A DNA stretch of 11,272 nucleotides. Source: Pseudomonadota bacterium. GTDB lineage: Bacteria > Pseudomonadota > Alphaproteobacteria > Sphingomonadales > Sphingomonadaceae. Location of the stretch: NCBI GenBank assembly GCA_023386515.1, contig JAEWJQ010000032.1, positions 1-11,272 of the forward strand, read 5' to 3'. The stretch's first letter is position 1, and the number at the start of each line of letters is the position of its first letter. Of the stretch, positions 6,292 through 11,272 are shown in pieces. Under the pieces are notes generated by a model. It did not search any database and was not told where the DNA came from. It saw nothing but the letters and a program-made list of their open reading frames with translations. A program made the translations under genes and the position numbers.

Positions 6292-7332
6292 TCAGCGTCC
6301 CGCAGTCGCGACGCGGGATTTGAGGAAATTCGCCATCAAGGCATTGGCCTCATTGGTCTCGGGTATCGACATATAAGCCCAGAAAGCGTGTGGCAGTCCG
6401 TCGAATACGACGAGCCGCGCATCGACTCCCTGTTCCATCAGCTTGCGCGCGAAGATCGAAGTCGGGCTGAGCAGGATGTCGCGCGTGCTCGTGACCAGCA
6501 GGGTCGGCGGAAAGCGCGACACGTCCCCCTTCAGCGGCGACAGGATCGGATCATCGACCGGGGTCTTGCCGACATAGGCCGCGACACTCTCCGTCATCGT
6601 CCTGGCACCGCCGGGCAGCGGCATCCAGGATTCGGAATCGCCGCTGGTGGTGAGGTCCGCGCTCCCCGAGAAATAGCCCATCGCAGCGGGCATCGGCCGC
6701 TTCATCGTGGTGAGCCGCGCTAGGAGCTGCCCGCTCAGCGCCGCACCGGCGGATGTCCCGTAGACACCCATACGCGCAGCCGGGTGATCCTTTTCGAGCG
6801 CTTGATAAACCGCGAGCGCATCGTCCAGCGCCGCCGGAAACGGATGTTCCGGCGCCAGACGGTACAGCACGGCAACAACCGGGATACCGGTCAGCGCGGC
6901 AATCGGGATGGTTTCGGTGAGCGATCCTGAATCGGCCTGGAAGCCGCCGCCGTGCAGGTTGAGCAAGACGGGGCCGTTGCCGAGCGTCGCTACGCCCTTC
7001 GGCAACAGGATCCGCACCGGCACGCCGGCGATCGTGGCACTTTGGACCCGGACGTCGTAGCGCTTGGCCAGTTCGCCGCCCATGCCTGCCTGCAGATCGG
7101 CGACGAACCGTCGCTGCGCCTCCAGCGGCGGCGCGGGATCGGGCACCGGAGCCGCGGCCATGGCCGCTGCCAGCGCGCGTCCTTGCGGACTGAGCGTGTT
7201 GGGCAGATCCCATTTGGCCAGGTTCTTCGCGGCGGGCGCCACGGTCTGTGCGGTCGCGGCGCCCTTCGCCACGGCCGCGACCATGGCGGCCATCACCGCC
7301 TTGTGGATCAGATAGCGGATCTTCGAGGGCAT
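6292..7332 (-). CDS. Exported alpha/beta hydrolase, hormone-sensitive lipase (HSL) family esterase
   Basis: This 346-aa protein shows the HSL-family oxyanion motif HGGGF (127-131), the nucleophile elbow GTSAGA with Ser194, a likely catalytic Asp285 (TSTRDILLSP) and His315 (GLPHAFWAY), so the Ser-Asp-His triad is complete. YRLAPEHPFPAALDDA is the typical stretch between. The N-terminus (MPSKIRYLIHK, then a hydrophobic run ending ATA-QT near 28) is a signal peptide, so it acts in the periplasm or beyond. The ATG at 7332 is chosen because GGAG lies eight bases upstream and the gene then starts four bases after the permease stop; a longer frame to 7386 would overlap that gene and spoil the signal peptide. 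It is the last gene of the trehalase operon. Carboxylester hydrolysis is firm as a family property; a role in deacylating the imported sugar is inference. Confidence 0.9.
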   Translation of the reverse strand: MPSKIRYLIHKAVMAAMVAAVAKGAATAQTVAPAAKNLAKWDLPNTLSPQGRALAAAMAAAPVPDPAPPLEAQRRFVADLQAGMGGELAKRYDVRVQSATIAGVPVRILLPKGVATLGNGPVLLNLHGGGFQADSGSLTETIPIAALTGIPVVAVLYRLAPEHPFPAALDDALAVYQALEKDHPAARMGVYGTSAGAALSGQLLARLTTMKRPMPAAMGYFSGSADLTTSGDSESWMPLPGGARTMTESVAAYVGKTPVDDPILSPLKGDVSRFPPTLLVTSTRDILLSPTSIFARKLMEQGVDARLVVFDGLPHAFWAYMSIPETNEANALMANFLKSRVATAGR

Positions 7333-7336
7333 CGCT

Positions 7337-8581
7337 TCAACTCCGTTCCAGAATGTCGACCGGCTCGCCGCTGACCGCTTGGTCACGACGTGCCGCGCGC
7401 GAACGCGGCCACGCGAGGGCGACCGCCAATGCCGCCAGCGCAGCCATGACGAGATAGGCGGTGAACGCGCCGCGCTGCCACAACAGGCCAGAACCGGCCG
7501 TCGTCGCCGCCAGCGCGAGGCCCAGCAGGACCGCGTTCAGCCCCTGCGCCGCCGCACTCGACGCGAGCGGCACGCGCGTCGCGATGACCAGCATCGTACC
7601 CAGGATCGCGCCCGTCGCGGTGACGGCCTGCAACAGCTGGACGACGACCAGGATCGCGGCCGGCGGGTCACCGGCCATCACGACCCATCGCAGAACCGCG
7701 ACGCAGCCGGCCATCCAGATCAGCACGCCGGGATCCCTGCGTCCCAACAGCTTCGACCCGAACCAGAAGGCGACGATCTCCGCACTCACCGCCACGGCCT
7801 GGAGCATGCCGATGACGCCCGTCGAGATACCGCGTCCCGCCCATTGGATGGGGCCGAAGCTGGTCAGCACACCGTGGCTGGCCATCACCAGCGCCGCGGC
7901 GACGATGAGCCGCATCAGCGTCTGGTCGCCGATCACTTGTCGCCAATTCCCCGACGCTCCCCCGGCCGCGTCCGTGGGGATCCGGTCCGACGGCAGCGCC
8001 AGCGTCGCCAGCGCAGGCAGCAGCAGCAGCGCGGCGACGAGCCAGGGCAGCGCCGCGATCCCGGTCAGGCCGAACACCCAGCCGGCGCCGGCGCTCGAGA
8101 CCACGGCCCCGATCGAGCCCCAGACGCGAAGCCGACCGAAATCGAGCCCGTCCCGCCGGACGGCCATGACCGCATAGGCGTCGGTCAACACCGGGATCTG
8201 ATCCCACATCGTCGAGAAGGCGACGACGATCAGGATGCGGCCCAGATGGTCCGGCTGGCCGAGCAGCAACGTGATGAGCACCGCGGAGCCCAATGCGGTG
8301 AACGCGATGGCGTTGCGCACCCGTCCCGTCCGTCCAGCCCATGCCGAAAAAGGAGCGACCGTCACCAGCCGCAACATCAGCGGGATCGCCATAAGCAGAC
8401 CGATCTCGCCCGGCGTCGCACCCGTGCCGGACAGCCATAACGGCAGGAAGCCGAAGAAGCCGAAGTGGAGGTAAACAGCCAGATAGAGTGCAGCGATACG
8501 CGTCGAAAGCCTGGAAGGCCGATGTACCGCGGGAGCCGAGGCCGAAGTAACCATGTCCGGCCGGGAGGACGACAGACTCAT
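7337..8581 (-). CDS. MFS permease, HcaT/LacY-like (MFS_1_like) sugar transporter candidate
   Basis: This is a 414-aa inner membrane protein with about 12 hydrophobic segments. The opening ALYLAVYLHFGFFGFLPLWL, then GEIGLLMAIPLMLRL, and the block LTDAYAV...DFGRLRVWGSIGAV (132-160) match the MFS_1_like/HcaT group, related to LacY-type proton symporters. The ATG at 8581 is selected because AGGAG sits six bases upstream and the N-tail then has normal length; the frame is open 87 codons further, but that part overlaps the trehalase gene and reads as unlikely protein. It follows the trehalase gene by 85 bp and precedes the hydrolase by 4 bp. HcaT itself is annotated for 3-phenylpropionate, but next to a trehalase and a TonB-dependent receptor a disaccharide such as trehalose is the better guess. 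The family is firm, the substrate inferred. Confidence 0.88.
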   Translation of the reverse strand: MSLSSSRPDMVTSASAPAVHRPSRLSTRIAALYLAVYLHFGFFGFLPLWLSGTGATPGEIGLLMAIPLMLRLVTVAPFSAWAGRTGRVRNAIAFTALGSAVLITLLLGQPDHLGRILIVVAFSTMWDQIPVLTDAYAVMAVRRDGLDFGRLRVWGSIGAVVSSAGAGWVFGLTGIAALPWLVAALLLLPALATLALPSDRIPTDAAGGASGNWRQVIGDQTLMRLIVAAALVMASHGVLTSFGPIQWAGRGISTGVIGMLQAVAVSAEIVAFWFGSKLLGRRDPGVLIWMAGCVAVLRWVVMAGDPPAAILVVVQLLQAVTATGAILGTMLVIATRVPLASSAAAQGLNAVLLGLALAATTAGSGLLWQRGAFTAYLVMAALAALAVALAWPRSRAARRDQAVSGEPVDILERS

Positions 8582-8587
8582 GGAGCG

Positions 8588-8592
8588 CTCCT
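8588..8592 (-). promoter_or_regulatory. Ribosome binding site deciding the permease start
   Basis: AGGAG lies six bases before the ATG at 8579-8581 on the minus strand. It supports this start over the much longer open frame that runs into the trehalase gene. Confidence 0.75.
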
Positions 8593-8666
8593 GCAAACTC
8601 GATCTGTGCGGTGAGCGCGTCTCTGCATTGAGAATGGGCCATCGCAATAGGTGCGGAGGGCGCAGG

Positions 8667-10193
8667 TCACCGGCCGGTCTCCGCGTCGGCACCGGCCAGC
8701 CCGAGCAGATCGATGAAGGTCGCGGTAACCCCGTTGGTCCAGCCGAACCCGATCTGCGGCAGATATTCGCCGCCACCGCCGCCCGTGCGACGCTCGACGT
8801 CATATTTCTCGTGGATCCAGCCGCTGCGCTGGAACTCGGCATCCACCGTACCCACCCAGCGCGCGGCGATCGTGTCGGCCAGGCGGCGGTAGCCGTACCG
8901 GCGCAACCCGGCGAAGGCGATCCACTGCAACGGCGCCCAGCCGTTCGGCCAATCCCATTGCTCGCCCGTGTCGATCAGCGTCGTGCGAAGGCCACCGTCG
9001 GCGAGCAGCCCGGCGGGGGTGGCCTGCGCCACCTGCGCGGCCTGCGCCCGGCTCGCGACGCCGCTGAACAGCGGCATCAGCGTCGCGGCGGTGAGGTGCC
9101 GGCGCGGCTCCGCCGTGTCGAAGTCGACGTCGCAGAAATATCCCGCATCGTGCCAGAGCCAGCGATGGATCGCCGTGCGACGCCGCCGCGCCGCACCGTC
9201 GAAGCGGCGGCCGATCGCATCCTCGCACAGCGCATCAGCCAATGCCGCGATCGCGCGCTCCATGCCATACAGGCAGGCGTTGAGATCGACCGGCACGATC
9301 TCGGGCGTACGGATGCTCTCCAGCCCGTCGCCGTCAGCGAACCATCGCGACGAGAAGTCCCAGCCGCTCTCCGCGCCAGCGCGTAGCGCGCGATAGACAT
9401 CGGCCTGCGGCCGTCCCGATCGATCCGCCGTGGCGACGTCCTCCAGATAGGATTCGTCGCGAGGGCTCGCGCGATCGTCCCAATAGCGGTTCAGCACCGC
9501 GCCGTCCGGCATCCGCACGACCCGATGTGCGCTCTCCGCCGGGCCAAGCCCGGCCGCGCCGTTCATCCAGAATGCATGTTCGATCAGCAGTGCCTCCAGC
9601 CGCCGACGCATCGGCCCCGGCCGCGCATCGGGTACCAGGCCCAGCATCGCGTAATAGAGCGGCGGCTGGGAGCGGCTGAGATAATAGCTGCGCGTCCCGT
9701 TCGGAATGCGGCCATAGGTCGCGAGCAGGTCGGCGAATGCCTCCACGGTGTTGGCGGCGACCTGTTCGAACCCGTCGCGGATCAGCCCCAGGATCGTGAA
9801 ATAGCTGTCCCAATAGTACAGCTCGGCGAAGCGGCCGCCCGGCACCGGATGCACGCCCGCGACGGGAAGCAGGGAGCAGCCCGCCGTCGGCGCCGCATTC
9901 TCGTGGCAGAGGTCGGGCCAGACCGACCGGAGATATGCCCGCAGGTCGCGTTCGCCGTGCGCCGCATGCACCCGCGCGGGGGCCGGCAGCCGGAAGTTCT
10001 CCGCGACGAAGCCGCGTAGGGTGGCAGCCCCCGGCGGCAGCGCGGCGAAGGCCTCCCGGATCTGGCATGGCGCGCGCAGCGGCACCGCGTCGGCGAAGGT
10101 CTTGCCGTCCTCGAACAGACGCGCGAGCTGCACCTCGGACAGCAGCGGACCATAAAGGTCCGCGGGTGACGCGATGGTGGGCGCGGTGTGCAT
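8667..10193 (-). CDS. treA/treF-like: Trehalase, glycoside hydrolase family 37
   Basis: This enzyme hydrolyses alpha,alpha-trehalose to two glucoses. Both trehalase signatures are visible: PGGRFAELYYWDSY (118-131) and QWDWPNGWAP (412-421), plus the Gly-rich GGGGGEY (471-477). By alignment with the E. coli enzymes the general acid is Asp279 (ESGWDFSSRW) and the base Glu462 (HEKYD). RIPNGTRSYYLSRSQPP and RMPDGAVLNRYWDDR, sugar-contacting stretches, are intact. Length, 508 aa, fits the catalytic core. No signal peptide is seen with either start, so it should be cytoplasmic like TreF. The ATG at 10193 has GGAGG 11 bases upstream, a slightly long spacing; a GTG at 10226 would add 11 residues. It lies 39 bp after the receptor gene stop, in an operon with a permease and an esterase downstream. 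The enzyme call is near certain; the choice between treA and treF is not settled. Confidence 0.96.
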   Translation of the reverse strand: MHTAPTIASPADLYGPLLSEVQLARLFEDGKTFADAVPLRAPCQIREAFAALPPGAATLRGFVAENFRLPAPARVHAAHGERDLRAYLRSVWPDLCHENAAPTAGCSLLPVAGVHPVPGGRFAELYYWDSYFTILGLIRDGFEQVAANTVEAFADLLATYGRIPNGTRSYYLSRSQPPLYYAMLGLVPDARPGPMRRRLEALLIEHAFWMNGAAGLGPAESAHRVVRMPDGAVLNRYWDDRASPRDESYLEDVATADRSGRPQADVYRALRAGAESGWDFSSRWFADGDGLESIRTPEIVPVDLNACLYGMERAIAALADALCEDAIGRRFDGAARRRRTAIHRWLWHDAGYFCDVDFDTAEPRRHLTAATLMPLFSGVASRAQAAQVAQATPAGLLADGGLRTTLIDTGEQWDWPNGWAPLQWIAFAGLRRYGYRRLADTIAARWVGTVDAEFQRSGWIHEKYDVERRTGGGGGEYLPQIGFGWTNGVTATFIDLLGLAGADAETGR

Positions 10194-10232
10194 GACGGGC
10201 GATACCTCCGCGAGACGGACGGACACCCCCGC

Positions 10233-11272
10233 CTACCAGTGGAAGCGCAGCTGCGCCCCATAGGTCCGCGGCTCGCCATAGGTGTAGGTCACCGTCCCGC
10301 CGCCGACGTTGTAGAGATCCTGCAATCCGGTTGCGAATGTGTTGTTCGTCGCATTGGCCATGAACAGCGTCAGGTCGAGGTTACTACCACCGATCCCCTG
10401 CACGCCCGCCCGCACCGCCAGCGTGTCGTAAGCAGGCAGATAGGGCACGCGGGCGAGGTTGTTCTGCGCGGTCGAGAAGCGGCTTTGATAGGCCCAGTTC
10501 GCCGACAGCGAGAGCGTGCCGGTGCTGCCCAGGTCGTGGCGGTAATTGGCGCCCAGCGTCACCTTGTGCTTCGGGGTATAGGGGAACGCCGCGCCCGCCA
10601 GGATCGCGCCCGCCGAAGCATCGGTGACCTGGGTGTATTTCGCATCGGTGTAGGAATAGCTGCCGTTCAGCGCGAGGCCCTGGAACGGCTCGATCCCCGC
10701 GGTGACCTCGACACCCTGGATGCGGCCGCGCGCGGCGGTGCGCGTCACGTTCAGGATCGTGCCCCCGATCGCCTCCTGCGTGGTGCGCTGGATGTTCGTA
10801 TAGATGCCGCGATAGGCCGCGACGTTGAAGCGCGTCGGCACGCCGGCGATGCGCAGCTGGCTCTTCAGGCCGACCTCGACGTCCTCCAGCTTTTCGGGCG
10901 GGAAGGTGCGGAAAGGCGAATTGGCCGGCACCGGCCCGTTGACGCCGCCCGCCTTGAACGCGTCGCGCGCCGTCACATAGGCGTGAACGCCATCGGCAAA
11001 GGCATAATCGAGCGACGCGTTATAGCTCGTGTATTCGAACTTGCCTGCGCCGCTGGTCGCCGGCAGCACGAAGATCTGCGTATAGTTCGATGTCTCGTCC
11101 CACGTGTGCCGCAGGCCGCCGGTCAGGCTGAGCCCGCGGATCAGCCCCGCCTTGCCGAGATCGATCGTCGCCTGGCCGAACACCGCATGGCTGCGCGCGC
11201 GATTGTTGATGATCGCCGGCACCGGCCCGACCAACGCCGTCAGCGGATATTGGATGACGAACAGGCCTTGGT
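10233..11272 (-). CDS. TonB-dependent receptor, C-terminal beta-barrel part (5' end outside window)
   Basis: 345 residues are visible and the frame is open past the window edge, so the plug domain and TonB box are not seen. The visible part is a run of alternating amphipathic strands with typical barrel phrases (LSLTGGLRHTWDET, FNVAAYRGIYTNIQRTTQEA, GRIQGVEVTAGIEP, LALNGSYSYTDAKYTQV, HKVTLGANYRHDLG) and ends in YGAQLRFHW, an outer-membrane C-terminal strand closing in an aromatic residue, here Trp and not the commoner Phe. Such receptors import siderophores, cobalamin or, often in sphingomonads and Caulobacter, oligosaccharides, using TonB energy. Placement directly before a trehalase and a sugar-type permease argues for a trehalose or related glycoside ligand. 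Any in-frame start within the window is internal and should not be used. Confidence 0.93.
   Translation of the reverse strand, partial: QGLFVIQYPLTALVGPVPAIINNRARSHAVFGQATIDLGKAGLIRGLSLTGGLRHTWDETSNYTQIFVLPATSGAGKFEYTSYNASLDYAFADGVHAYVTARDAFKAGGVNGPVPANSPFRTFPPEKLEDVEVGLKSQLRIAGVPTRFNVAAYRGIYTNIQRTTQEAIGGTILNVTRTAARGRIQGVEVTAGIEPFQGLALNGSYSYTDAKYTQVTDASAGAILAGAAFPYTPKHKVTLGANYRHDLGSTGTLSLSANWAYQSRFSTAQNNLARVPYLPAYDTLAVRAGVQGIGGSNLDLTLFMANATNNTFATGLQDLYNVGGGTVTYTYGEPRTYGAQLRFHW

Noticed and set aside
7379..8440. 353-codon plus-strand frame opposite the HcaT-like permease
   Set aside because: The product is very rich in Arg, Gln and Asp with no domain. The minus strand gives a coherent 12-helix permease with a ribosome binding site.
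1..11272. CRISPR array, tRNA, transposase or integrase
   Set aside because: Both strands were read and no regularly spaced repeats, cloverleaf-like segments or recombinase motifs were seen by eye; a tRNA or repeat search program was not run.

Overview
The window looks like a piece of a sphingomonad chromosome (Alphaproteobacteria, Sphingomonas-like). This is inferred from high GC (about 70% in hand-counted lines outside one island), a TonB-dependent receptor in front of a sugar-hydrolase gene, and the general character of the proteins. No 16S rRNA or other phylogenetic marker is present, so genus is not provable here. No tRNA, rRNA, CRISPR array, transposase or integrase was seen.

Layout. 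(A) 1-1724, minus strand: a two-component system, an OmpR-family response regulator followed with an ATGA overlap by a sensor histidine kinase whose C-terminal ATPase half lies outside the window. (B) 1725-1852: a divergent control region with an 8-bp perfect inverted repeat and, directly next to it, a 10-bp-spaced direct repeat of GTTAC. (C) 1853-4200, plus strand: three tightly packed genes for exported proteins, namely an unknown 169-aa four-cysteine protein, a two-lobed pepsin-like aspartic protease homologue, and an SGNH/GDSL-type esterase. (D) 4201-6291: a stretch of lower GC holding one minus-strand MFS transporter with an unusual Met/His-rich N-terminal extension. (E) 6292-11272, minus strand: a trehalose-type sugar operon in the order TonB-dependent receptor (start outside the window), GH37 trehalase, HcaT/LacY-like MFS permease, exported HSL-family alpha/beta hydrolase.

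How the parts may work together. In block E the receptor would carry the sugar across the outer membrane, the MFS permease across the inner membrane, and the trehalase, which has no visible signal peptide, would split it to glucose in the cytoplasm. The exported hydrolase might remove acyl groups from a decorated sugar in the periplasm. The family calls are strong and the shared substrate is inference. In block C the two divergent units share a promoter region with an OmpR-type repeat, so the two-component system may control both itself and the exported three-gene set. That set (unknown Cys protein, pepsin-like protein, esterase) is the least familiar part of the window and the best candidate for something undescribed.
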